64,000 nt of DNA, taken from positions 2,352,309 to 2,416,308 of the forward strand of contig NC_047065.1 in assembly GCF_902459465.1 (NCBI RefSeq). The letters are read 5' to 3'. Both the position numbers and the translations under genes were made by a program. This document shows, one piece after another, positions 1-10,300 of this stretch. Each line of letters opens with the position of its first letter. The first letter of the stretch is position 1. The notes beneath the pieces were generated by a model. That model saw only the letters and a program-made list of their open reading frames with translations. It was not told the DNA's origin and searched no databases. This stretch comes from Asterias rubens (Eukaryota; Echinodermata; Asteroidea; Forcipulatida; Asteriidae).

Positions 1-323
1 TTACCTGTTTTTTTATTTACTAATTGAGAATGTTAGTCTGAATACCTGTATCCTTGTTTACTTATTGAGAGTGTCAGTCTGTATACATGTATCCTTATTT
101 ACTTATTGACAGTGTTAGTCTGGATACCTATATCATAATTTACTTATTGACAGTGTTAGTCTGTATACCTATACCCTTATTTACTTATTGACAGTGTTAG
201 TCTGGATACCTGTATCCTTATTTACTTATTGACAGTGTTAGTCTGTATACCTGTATCCTTATTTACTTATTGACAGTGTTAGTGCCTGTTGTGATACCTG
301 ATTCCTTATTTACTTATTGACAG
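1..323 (+). repeat. 41-bp minisatellite ending at an AMFR splice acceptor
   Basis: Direct repeats of a 41-bp unit with core CTTATTTACTTATTGACAG. The GACAG ends fall at 112, 153, 194, 235 and 276, exactly 41 bases apart, and then at 323 (47 bases after a small insertion). More diverged copies lie upstream to position 1. Every unit ends like a 3' splice site, and the last copy directly precedes coding sequence. Confidence 0.9.
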
Positions 324-455
324 TGTTGGTGATGATGGGAATGTTCCCTTCACAGACGGTCCCCAAGCCCTCCCCGGTAGATTCTCAAAATCCTCAGCAG
401 AGAGAGAAACCATTCTTAGACAACGAAAAGAATTATTAATGAAGCTCGCAAGAAG
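324..455 (+). CDS. AMFR: AMFR penultimate coding exon (Ube2g2-binding helix)
   Basis: Reads VGDDGNVPFTDG... and then the G2BR helix. The codon frame starts at 325. Donor AG|GTAGGT leaves two bases of a split Arg codon. If CACAG (351-355) is the true acceptor, the exon starts at 356 and loses the first ten or so residues. Confidence 0.8.
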
Positions 456-888
456 GTAGGTATACAGAGCAGGGCCAGATGCAGATTTCAGATATGGTGG
501 TGGGGGGGGGGGGGTAGGTTGTAACCTTTGAGGGGTAATTTCCAAGTTGAATAATATCAATAAACCCAAAGTATAAATTCTGGTGATTATATTAACCTAT
601 GTTAATATGTCTTGAATCAACTAAACTCTTTTTGTATTTTTCCCCACAAGACGATTCCAAGACAAGCAGGCACATTCCACCAAAACCACCACATCCTCCA
701 TTGTAACCAACCAATCAGCTTCAAACACCTTAAGAACCCAGTCAGCCAATCAGAATCCTTCCTCTAGAGAATCATCGACAAGCTTAGCAGCGGGTGCTAC
801 AGCGCCCTCTAGTGGTGAAGAGGACCGTGCGCAGAAGCGTTTCGCTGCGTACGAAGCGGCTATGAGGAGAATGAACCAGCAACATTAA
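324..888 (+). CDS. AMFR: AMFR/gp78-type ER E3 ubiquitin ligase, last two coding exons (3' end of gene)
   Basis: C-terminal end of an autocrine motility factor receptor (gp78) homologue, an ER-membrane RING ligase for ER-associated degradation. Exons: 324-455 (acceptor TTGACAG, or alternatively CACAG at 351-355; donor AAG|GTAGGT) and 651-888 (acceptor CCCCACAAG; stop TAA 886-888). The junction is in phase: AG joins A to give Arg. Exon 1 encodes ERETILRQRKELLMKLARR, which matches the gp78 G2BR helix that binds the back of the E2 UBE2G2 (human has a QRKDELLQQARKRF core). The last residues, RFAAYEAAMRR, fit the VCP/p97-interacting motif R-x5-AA-x2-R, as in gp78. The linker between them is Ser/Thr/Asn-rich and poorly conserved. 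The transmembrane, RING and CUE portions must lie left of the window. An AATAAA lies at 898-903, ten bases after the stop, so the 3' UTR could be very short; a longer UTR cannot be excluded. Confidence 0.85.
651..888 (+). CDS. AMFR: AMFR last coding exon (VCP-interacting motif)
   Basis: Starts by completing the Arg codon and reads RFQDKQAHSTK, then a low-complexity linker, then the terminal helix with R-x5-AA-x2-R, ending ...MNQQH-stop. The acceptor is preceded by a T/C-rich tract. Confidence 0.85.
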
Positions 889-897
889 GGCAAGAAA

Positions 898-903
898 AAT
901 AAA
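898..903 (+). terminator. Candidate polyadenylation signal for AMFR
   Basis: AATAAA hexamer ten bases after the AMFR stop codon. Position is plausible but unusually close; no transcript evidence. Confidence 0.4.
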
Positions 904-1104
904 AACCATTTTGAATTAAATGTTATCACACTATATTAACAAATTTTCCCTGAGACAACTCTGTCAATGCCGGTTTTTTTGTTTGCATTTTGAGCCTAAA
1001 ATGCTGAGCTTTTTTAGCTTTTCTAGAATAGGAAAAGTTAATAATACACGATACAAAATGCTGATTTGGGTTGGGACTTGGCCCCGAAGTAAAAAACCCT
1101 CAGC

Positions 1105-1430
1105 AGGATGTTGGACCAGACAATTATGGTTGACGGGAATCTCCTAGTGGTTCGATTCCCGGCCAGGGCCATATGTGAGTCGAGTTGTGCGTTGGTTCTC
1201 TGCTGTGCCACGTGGGTTTCCCAGACCATCCGGTTTTCCTCCCTCCGGAAAAATCAAACACTTTTGATCTCTGGCTGTGCTCCGTGGTCATAATGGGTTG
1301 ATGTGGCTGGCAGCCAAAGGCGCCCTTGCATGCGTGCTTCTCGAACACGTTGAAGCTGTGTCCTTCGCAATTCAGCTCTTAGCTGCGACTAAGGATGAAT
1401 AGCCTCCCAAATTATCATTATTATTATTAT
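1105..1430 (+). mobile_element. tRNA-derived SINE with (ATT)n tail
   Basis: A pol III B-box-like GGTTCGATTCCC lies at 1149-1160. It is followed by a conserved-looking core (GTGCCACGTGGG, CCGGTTTTCCTCCC), a unique body, and an (ATT)n tail at 1411-1430. The core resembles the central domain of HE1/DANA-type SINEs, judged from memory. Small frames in it are shadows. Confidence 0.7.
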
Positions 1431-1490
1431 GTATCTGATGGGATGTACAGGTTACTTATGAAACTTTTGTATATGTACAATGTTGGCACG

Positions 1491-1808
1491 TAAATACACT
1501 GGACACTATTGGTAATTGTCAAAGACTAGTCTTCTCACTTGGTGTATCTCAACATAGGCATAAAATAACAAACCTGTGAAAATATGAGCTAAATCGGTCA
1601 TCAAAGTTGCGAGATAACTATGAAAGAAAAAACACCCTTGTCACCTGAAGTTGTGTGCTTTCAGATGCTTGATTTCGAGACCTCAAATCCTGAATCTGAG
1701 GTCTCAAAATGTTTTATTCTATCAACAGCTCCCCATTGCTTGTTACCAAGTAAGGTTTTATGCTAACAATTATTTTGAGTAATTACCAATAGTGTCCACT
1801 GCCTTTAA
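1491..1808 (+). mobile_element. TTAA-type MITE (family 1), slightly shortened copy
   Basis: Family 1 elements are about 320-390 bp with terminal inverted repeats TTAAAGRCASTGGACACTAT. Their terminal TTAA suggests a piggyBac-like target site. This copy carries the conserved internal GATTTCGAGACCTCA palindrome arm but lacks part of the right half. The right end ACTGCCTTTAA is intact. Confidence 0.8.
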
Positions 1809-2177
1809 ACTGTTCAGGTTTGTTTCTGTTATTTACTAGATACATGTACAATTTATTGGTGTGCTACGAAATCATGTTGAAGCGTTTGTATTGAGATATA
1901 CCAACATATTTCTTATTTGGAATAGATTTGCTAAAAGACAAAGGTATGTAAATTTATTGTAACTTAGAATTTTATGCTCAAAGGGCAAAGATATCAATAT
2001 GTCTGTGGACATTAAACAGTATTTTTCTTTAGGAATATATATATTTAGATTTCTTTGTTTCCCCCAGTTTTTTGAGTGATTCCTAAATCATTAAATGACA
2101 TTTGGAGAAGGCACCACAATTCTAAATTTAAATCCATTAATGCAAGCTTTAAATTCACGTTGTCCCAAACAGTCACT

Positions 2178-2485
2178 TTAAAGGGAAGGTACACCATTGT
2201 CCTCACTTGGTGTATGCCATCATAACCATAAAACAACAAGCCTGTGAAAATTTGAGCTCAATTGGTCATCGGAGTTGCGTGAAAATGATGAAAGAAAAAA
2301 AACCCTTGTTGGACGAAATTGTGTGCTTTCAGATAAGAATAAAAAAGACTTCTAGCTAGAAGTCTTTTATTATTTTAGGTATAAATTACCTCTTCTTCAA
2401 AAACTACATTACTTCAGAGGGAGTCGTTTTCCACAATGTTTTATACTTTCAACAGCTCTCCAATGTTGATTACCAAGTCAGTTTT
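2178..2485 (+). mobile_element. TTAA-type MITE (family 1b) with TCTAGCTAGA centre
   Basis: Starts TTAAAGGGAAGG and shares the family 1 halves, but its middle is a different palindrome (AGACTTCTAGCTAGAAGTCT). It abuts the next element at the TTAAAGGC near 2485, so the two inserted side by side or one nested in the other's TTAA. Confidence 0.75.
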
Positions 2486-2812
2486 TAAAGGCAGTGGACA
2501 CTATTGGTAATTACTCAAAATAATTATTAGCATAAAACCTTTCTTGGTGAAGAGTAATGGGGAGAGGTTGATGGTATAAAATATTGTGAGAAACGGCTCC
2601 CTCTGAAGTAACGTAGTTTACAAAAAAGAAGTAATTGTAAAAAAAAATTATTTTGAGACCTCAGATTCAGGATTTCAGGTCTCGAAATCAAGCATCTGAA
2701 AGCACACAACTTCAGGTGACAAGGGTGTTTTTTCTTTCATAGTTATCTCGAAACTTTGATGACCGATTGAGCTCAAATTTTCACAGGTTTGTTATTTTAT
2801 GCCTAGTGTGCA
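2485..2812 (-). mobile_element. TTAA-type MITE (family 1), reverse, truncated end
   Basis: Begins TTAAAGGCAGTGGACACTAT on the + strand and contains the CGAGACCT palindrome. It stops at GTTATTTTATGCCTAG without the second terminal repeat. Confidence 0.75.
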
Positions 2813-3582
2813 AAATTGCAAAAAGAATGTAACAGAAATGAATGCTAAATAACACAAAAATGCAAGCATAATGGCATATGTCATTAAATGTCGTAAAATA
2901 ATGAACACGACCTGACCTCCAAGGATCTTCTTTGTTTAATATTTTATAATAGTGGATATTGAAAGTTAAAAGTTGTTATTTGGTACTACTTAAATCACAC
3001 GGCCCTTGAGAGAAAAAAAAGAGATAAGTTAAAAGAAGTTGGATTAATCCATACAAACATGTACAAAATTCGTGTGAATAAACTTTTTGGTTGAGTTAAT
3101 TAATTTTTACTAATGAAAGGATTGTTAGAATCATGATTGTATGGAAGTTTGATTTGAGGATATTATTGAAGATATGGGTAAATAAAAAAATATGAACTAT
3201 TTGTTCTATCAAAGTCTTGGTCTTATCAATTGATAACATGACTTGTTTAGTGAAGTACATTGTATGCATTGCTGAACTTTTCAAAATTGATGTGTTTTTT
3301 TTTCTCGTTTTTTGTGTGTGTGTTAAGTTGGTGCAGTACATTTAAAGTTTTCTATATAAAAATGTAATAAGTTTAAATATTAAAAGTTAGCAAAGGAGAA
3401 TAATATGTATATTCATTTAAAATAAATAACTTTCATAGAGTTTATATTTTGACCTGACTGACTGTCACCTATGTGAGATATATATGAAGTTCAAAGGTCA
3501 AGAAAAAGTACATTCTTATTGAAGCCATAGGAGGCCTTGCACCGAGAAACAAAACAAATTGCATGTACAATGAGCTGGGCTT

Positions 3583-3955
3583 ATAAAGGCACTGGGCACG
3601 TTTGGTAATTATTCAAAGTTTTTATGCTGATATATATATATCAGCATAAAAACTTACTTGGTAATGAGCAACGGAGAGCTGTTAATAGTATGAAACACCT
3701 TTTGAGAAACGAATCCCTCTGAAGTAATGTAGTTTTTGAGAAAGAAGTTGATTCTCACTAAAAAATTTGAATCTGAGAAAGACTTCAGGCCTGAGATACC
3801 TTTCCCAGGCATCTGAAATCACAAGTAATATTTGTGAAACGAGTATTTTCCCCTTGCGACTTTGATGACCATTTGAGTCCAAACTTTTGCAATTTGTTGT
3901 TTTGTGCATATGTTGGGATGCACATAGTGAGAATAACGGTGTCCAGTGCCTTTAA
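3583..3955 (-). mobile_element. TTAA-type MITE (family 1), reverse, with ATGCTGATAT palindrome
   Basis: Left end AAAGGCACTGGGCACG, right end GTGTCCAGTGCCTTTAA. It contains a short perfect palindrome around 3620-3652 (TTTTATGCTGATATATA and its mirror). Confidence 0.75.
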
Positions 3956-4242
3956 GCTCCTAATGGAAATATGTTTTTCCTATTAATATTTATTAATCTA
4001 TTTTCTAATGCACTGTCGTTTCATTACTTGGTTTGTTTGTTCTTTACAGCAAAAGCAAACAAAAGTTTATGCCAGAGATTACAGTATATTAATTTTGAGG
4101 ATTTTCTTCATTCCCAAAGGAGAAGGTAGGGGGCTAGGGGGGTTAATTTTTGTTGAAATGTAAATACATTTTGTTTTAATGCAAATGAGTGTTGTCATAA
4201 AGGTTTTGTCTTTGTTTTGTTCCTTTTCAAATGGTTTTATTT

Positions 4243-4628
4243 TTAAAGACACTGGACACTATGGGTAATTGTCAAAGACGAGCCTTCACAGTTGGTGTAT
4301 CTCAACATATGCATAAAATAACAAACCTGTGAAAGTTTGAGCTCAATCGGTCGTCGAAGTTGCGAGATAATAATGAAAGAAAAAGCACCCTTGTCACACT
4401 AAGTTGAGTGCTTTCAAATGCTTGATTTCGAGACCTCAAATTCTAAATCTGAGGTCTCTAAATCAAATTCTTTGTAAATTACCTCTTTGTTGAAAACTAC
4501 AATACTTCAGAGGGAGCCGTTTCTCACAATGTTTTATACTACCAACAGCTCTCCATTACTCGTCACCAAGGAAGGTTTTATGCTGATAATTATTTTGAGT
4601 AATTACCAATAGTGTCCACTGCCTTTAA
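4243..4628 (+). mobile_element. TTAA-type MITE (family 1), full length
   Basis: Complete copy of about 386 bp. Both terminal repeats and both TTAA are present; the internal CGAGACCTCA/TGAGGTCTC palindrome is seen near 4430-4460. Confidence 0.85.
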
Positions 4629-4820
4629 TAGATCGTCTGTGTTGAATTTTCTTAGATTGATATTTACAGCACAACATGTATTATTTTGTCCGAAATTGTT
4701 TGTTTGTATACAAATGTATCATTGGTATATTGGCATGCTACGTGTCATCTGTCGTTGTAAATTTACTCTGATTGTTGATGCAGAAGACATCAGTCAAAGC
4801 GACTTGTTGGTCCCCATTAT

Positions 4821-4964
4821 ACAATTGTTGCACGCTGTGAAGGGGTCCATGGCATTTTGTACACCCGAGGGGGGAAACGGTCCTCGAGGCGCAGCCGAGG
4901 TGCCATTTTTCCCCCCCGAGGGTGTACAAAACCCATGGACTCCTTCACAGCGTGCTGCAATTGT
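4821..4964. mobile_element. Fold-back MITE (GCACGCTGTGAAGG arms)
   Basis: An imperfect palindrome of about 144 bp: ACAATTGTTGCACGCTGTG at the left and its complement at the right, with GTCCATGG and TTTTGTACACCC inside both arms. The flanks share TTATAC (4817-4822 and 4969-4974), a possible target duplication. The frames seen on both strands here are by-products of the palindrome. Confidence 0.75.
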
Positions 4965-5229
4965 TTTGTTATACCATACTGAGAAGCAAATGATGATTTT
5001 TGCGAAGCAATTGATACATTTTGTGTTGCATTTTGGTCTGTTATACAAGGGAAATTGTTCTCTGTTGTAACTATTTGAGAGATTGTACAATGTACATATA
5101 TTTTCTCAAATTAATTAGTAACATTTTCATGCACCGTTGTGGTTCAAACACATGTACTTGTTTAATATACAGACGTATTATTGTAATGAAGTTCATCATT
5201 TTATACCCATTGGTTTCATAAAAATAAAT

Positions 5230-6540
5230 GAACAATTTAACCACTGCAAATGTTTGAATTTAATACGTTGAGGTTAACTAGATAATCGCTCAATGCTTTT
5301 TCATCATAGGAAAGAGTGGTGCAGTAGTGGAGACCCAACCAAACAAAAGAGTTCATCAACTAAAAAACTTGTTATAGAAAAGTTTGCGGTAACACCATGT
5401 AATGACTGTCTCTAAAAAACTTGTTGTTTACCGAAATGGTCGACTGCGGCCGTGACTTAGTTAAAGACACAAGGAGCCATGACTTAGTAAAAGTTACAAA
5501 CAAACATTCAAAATTAAGAAGTTGCGTTTGATATTAAATTTTTATTTTATTTGTATACATGCCTGTTTCGAAATCAATAAATACAATCTGTTGATGTTAA
5601 ATAGGAAACAATTATCAACCTGAAAATTTGAAATAAAAATTTCCAACAACCGAATTATCAAACACTTCCTTAACTTTTTACAGCTTTTGATTCTTACAAA
5701 ATGAAGAAAACTTAAAAAAAAAATGAAATTTCCTTCTTAAGAATTTTACTGGAGACAGTGTAGTTTAATACAATAAAACAATGCTTGGTTTCTTTGCTTG
5801 TTTGCTGTATTTTTCTCAGCTTTTGTGAGCTCAACTGCTCTTCAACATTAGCTAATGACTTGTTGCATATGGAAAATAAGCAATCCATGCATGACAAAGA
5901 TTCAGACTGATGTTGGTTTTGACGAGGACACTAGCTTAGTTCATTTAGTTTTTTAGTTCATTTTTTTTTTTTTATATTGGTGCATCCAAATATATTATCA
6001 TAAATCTCCAAACACCATTCAAAGCCTGAAAACTTGTATCATTTGTTCTAAATGTTATTTATAGATTAAATTAACAATAGGCAAACATCCCAGGTGTTAT
6101 ACTATCGACAAATGACAATGCAAACTTGTTTTAAGTTGATGCATGAATATTACAGATTCAGCCCAATTAATCTTATAATTGAAGCATACAAAATTTTCTT
6201 TAATGTCACAAAAAATGCATAGAAAACTGTAATATTCCCCAACAAACTCATGCAACATGCATAATAGAAATGAAACAAAAGATGAACAGAGTGGGGAAAT
6301 TCGGCCATAATAAATTTAAAAGATGTCAGAACTAACCATATTGTTATACAAATTTACAATAAATGGTAAACTGTTTGTGATATTAGTGGGGAGAACTCTT
6401 TAAAACCAAAACATAAATTAAAAATCACTAAGAAACATTTAAACCATTTCAACTGTGTTGCAAGTTTCACATCAACATGTGATAGTCTTGTTCATTCATA
6501 ATTACCACCAAATTAGAATACAACTGCTTTTATTAGTTAT
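5230..6540. other. AT-rich intergenic stretch, no gene seen
   Basis: AT-rich DNA between the AMFR 3' flank and the ZNF236 3' flank. No exon-like frame or recognised repeat. It may hold 3' UTR of either convergent gene; a reverse AATAAA (TTTATT on +) occurs at 6529-6534. Confidence 0.5.
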
Positions 6541-6544
6541 CACA

Positions 6545-7206
6545 AAAGCCTGAGTGGTTACTCATTCCTTATTCAGTCTATTACTTAGTGAAGTTTGGAA
6601 CCATAGATCCATTGGTTATGGCTACTTATTCTTTTTTTAGTCCATTGCTGAGTGAAGAAGTTTGGGACCATAGATCCATTGGTTGTTGGCTACCTATTCC
6701 TTATTCAGTCTGTCAATCATTGAAAAAGTTTGGAACCAACTAGATCCATACCAACTAGATCCATTGGTTCTTGGTTACTTATCCCTTATTCAGTCCATTG
6801 CTCATTGAACAAGTTTAAAACCATAATTAGCTAGATCCATTTGTTACTTATTCCTTATTCAGTCCATTATTCAACGAAGAAGTTTGGAACCATATTAACT
6901 AGATCCATTGGTTCTTGGTTGCTCATTCCTTATTCAGTCGGTTATTCACTAAAAAAGTTTAAAAACCAAACTGGATCCATTTGTTACTTATTCCTTATTC
7001 AGTCCATTATTCAACGAAGAAGTTTGGAACCATATTAACTAGATCCATTGGTTCTTGGTTGCTCATTCCTTATTCAGTCGGTTATTCACTAAAAAAGTTT
7101 AAAAACCAAACTGGATTTATTGGTTACTTATTCCTTATTCAGTCCATTACTAGCTGAAGAAGTTTGGAACCATATTAACTAGATCCATAGGTTCTTGGTT
7201 GCTCGT
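6545..7206 (-). repeat. Tandem array (~63-83 bp units, 140-bp higher order) overlapping the ZNF236 stop codon
   Basis: About nine copies with core AAGTTTGGAACCATA...TTATTCAGTC. Cores fall at about 6594, 6657, 6726, 6811, 6880, 6953, 7020, 7093 and 7161. In the right half, two alternating variants give an exact 140-bp period (6841, 6981, 7121). The rightmost unit contains the last coding codons and stop of ZNF236; the other units keep the same reading frame and encode near-copies of that peptide. Confidence 0.9.
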
Positions 7207-7316
7207 ATCTCCCGATGAAACATTCCCTATGACTTCTGTCATCTCAGATGGATCTTCAAGTACAGTATCCTGGGCGCTGGCGTTGTGAGTGCGGATCATG
7301 TGTACTCGTAAATTAC
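7150..7316 (-). CDS. ZNF236: ZNF236 last coding exon (end of finger 30, acidic tail)
   Basis: Acceptor [19 protein letters not shown] closes finger 30; then a short acidic tail ending [17 protein letters not shown] and TAG (7150-7152). The last 17 codons are one unit of the downstream tandem array. A reverse AATAAA (TTTATT at 7116-7121) lies about 30 bases after the stop. Confidence 0.9.
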
Positions 7317-10300
7317 CTGAAACAAGAACATCAGAAACAATGTGTTATAAAAAACAAGAAAGATAGTGCGTCCTTTCTAATCTGGTGAAGATTTGTGTTA
7401 AAAATAGTATTTGCATTTGCTCATGCCAAATGCGTACTATTTTTAGCACATTAATCCTCAAACAAGACCAGCTCATTGCATGTGCTATGAGGATATGTGA
7501 GGTGGACATGGCTTAGGGTAGCCCTACACAGAACTCTTCCTCTGTGATGTACACCAAACAGAAAAAAAAGGAGAAAGGACGTCAGGGCTAGGCTTTGTGT
7601 TTCTGATCAGCAGAGTGTGGGTTCGAATCCCCCAGGCGTGACACGTGTGTCCTTAAGCAAGATAAACATTGCTTCGTCCATTTGGATTGGACCTCAAGCC
7701 GCTGGTCCCATGTGCTGTGTAACGCATGTGAAAGAACCCAGTGCACTTATCGAAAAAAGAAGGGGTTCGCCTCGGTAATCCTGGCCGTGGCTGCTGTATG
7801 CCCCGTAGCACCTTGTAACCCTTATAAGGTGCTAACTTATTGGGTTTTAGAATTCATCACTTCAATAACTTATCTTTCTATATAAATGTATATATACTAA
7901 GCGCCTTGAGTACCTTGTTGGTAGATACGTGCGCTATTGATTATATTCTTCCTCTTTGGTGTACGCAGAAAAGAAAAAATTAAAGAGAAAGGCCGCCAGG
8001 GCTAGGCGTCAATTGTAGATTAGCATTGAGAGATTGTACGTACCTTTCTGTGTGAATGCCATATTACAGAATGGACAATGATGTGGTTTCTCTCCAGTGT
8101 GTCTCATCATGTGCATCTGTAGACTGTTCTTCTGATTGAAACCTTTCCCACATTGAGGACATTGGAATGGTCTCTCACCTACATAAAAAAAACCCCCAAA
8201 AACATTCGTTAGATTACTCTCCTTTTAAATTCTTAATCTGTTTCACAGGCCTCGAAACGGCCAACGGCACCCACAGCAATTGCCGTGGTGCCCTGTGATT
8301 TTGCTGATGCCCTTTGCAAGGTTCCAATACAAATTTAGGATTTCCTCATTGAAGTGCCCCTTACCAGAAGTTATTCAAGGCCTGGTTTCAATCTTTTATA
8401 AGGCCTTTCCTTAAAGACACTGGACACTATTGGTATTTGTCAAAGACCAGTCTTCTCGTTTGGTGTATATCAACCGCTCAATTATTGGTCGTCGAAGTTG
8501 CGAGATAGCTATGAAAGAAAAAACACCCTTGTCACACGAAGTTGTGTGCTTTCAGATGCTTGATTTTGAGACCTCAAAAAATTCGTGGAAAATTATTTCT
8601 TTCTCAAAAACTACGTCACTTCAGGGGAAGCCGTTTCTCACAAAGTTGTATACTATCAACCTCTCCCCATTACTCGTACCAAGTGAGGTCTTATGATAAT
8701 AATTATTTGGAGTATCAACTGCCTTTAAATTTGATTTTACTTTGGAATTATATGGATGATGCATGACAAAGTAGAAAGATTTGTATGGAGTACACTGGGG
8801 CTGACCTACATGTACAAAGTTTCCCATTGACTTTAAGATCTTTCAACGGACATGATGGAAGTGCCCTTTGCAAAATAAAACTGGCCTTGCCCTTTCAACA
8901 TGTCCAAAGATGAAGATCTTTCATTCAATGGAAGTGCCCTTTGCAAAATAAAACTGGCCTTGCCCTTTCAACATGTCCAAAGATGAAGATCTTTCATTCA
9001 ATGGAAGTGCCCTTTGCAAAATAAAACTGGCCTTGCCCTTTCAACATGTCCAAAGATGAAGATCTTTCATTCAATGGAAGTGCCCTTTGCAAAATAAAAC
9101 TGGCCTTGCCCTTTCAACATGTCTAAAGATGAAGATCTTTCATTCAATGGAAGTGCCCTTTGCAAAATAAAACTGGCCTTGCCCTTTCAACATGTCCAAA
9201 GATGAAGATCTTTCATTCAATGGAAGTGCCCTTTGCAAAATAAAACTGGCCTTGCCCTTTCAACATGTCTAAAGATGAAGATCTTTCATTCAATGGAAGT
9301 GCCCTTTGCAAAATAAAACTGGCCTTGCCCTTTCAACATGTCCAAAGATGAAGATCTTTCATTCAATGGAAGTGCCCTTTGCAAAATAAAACTGGCCTTG
9401 CCCTTTCAACATGTCTAAAGATGAAGATCTTTCATTCAATGGAAGTGCCCTTTGCAAAATAAAACTGGCCTTGCCCTTTCAACATGTCTAAAGATGAAGA
9501 TCTTTCATTCAATGGAAGTGCCCTTTGCAAAATAAAACTGGCCTTGCCCTTTCAACATGTCCAAAGATGAAGATCTTTCATTCAATGGAAGTGCCCTTTG
9601 CAAAATGAAACTGGCCTTGCCCTTTCAACATGTCCAAAGATGAAGATCTTTCATTCAATGGAAGTGCCCTTTGCAAAATGAAACTGGCCTTGCCCTTTCA
9701 ACATGTCCAAAGATGAAATTCAAAGCCTGACGTCATGATGATATTGAATGTACTTTATGCTAGTCTTGGGTGCGTCTTGGCAACCCCAACCAGAAACATT
9801 GGTCATTGGTCAAGCATTTTCGCGTGTTCTGTTGAGCGCGGTGACGATGCTGTTCAGACCAACCGGTAATCGACCTGTGGACTTGGTTGGGCTTCGCTTG
9901 GGGTCGCCAAAACGCACTCCTGACATGTCAATCCTATTACCTGTATGTATTCTAACATGCCGATCCAGCTGACTCTGTTTATTGAATGCCTTCCCGCATG
10001 TGTCGCATTTGAGAGCGTGAACCCGAGACCCTCTTTGTGCTGAAGCTTTAGGCAGATGGGTTGCTTCATGTTCCTTAAGGTGGCTCTGACGTTTGAAGGC
10101 CTTGTTGCAGATGGTGCAGACATAGGGTCGAAGGTCACCATGGGCATCACTCTGATGTGTGCGGAGATGATTCATGGAGGTGAACACCTGTACAAAGAAA
10201 CAGTTAAAAAGTAAAATTAGTTTTTCGATTTTAAATGTAATGTGAATCCTTGGGATGGGAGAGGTGCTATATATAAGTCTTAATCAAGAATAATAGTCAT

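Noticed and set aside
1149..1160. Functional tRNA gene
   Set aside because: Only the B box is good; there is no cloverleaf, and the downstream body and (ATT)n tail mark it as a SINE. The same applies at 7618 and 59545.
2527..2709. Recurrent small peptide CAFRCLISRP also at 8542 and 55836
   Set aside because: Repeats because each copy is the same strand of MITE family 1, not because it is a conserved protein.
4612..5070. 152-codon forward frame
   Set aside because: Spans the end of a MITE and a palindromic element; the reverse strand is equally open there.
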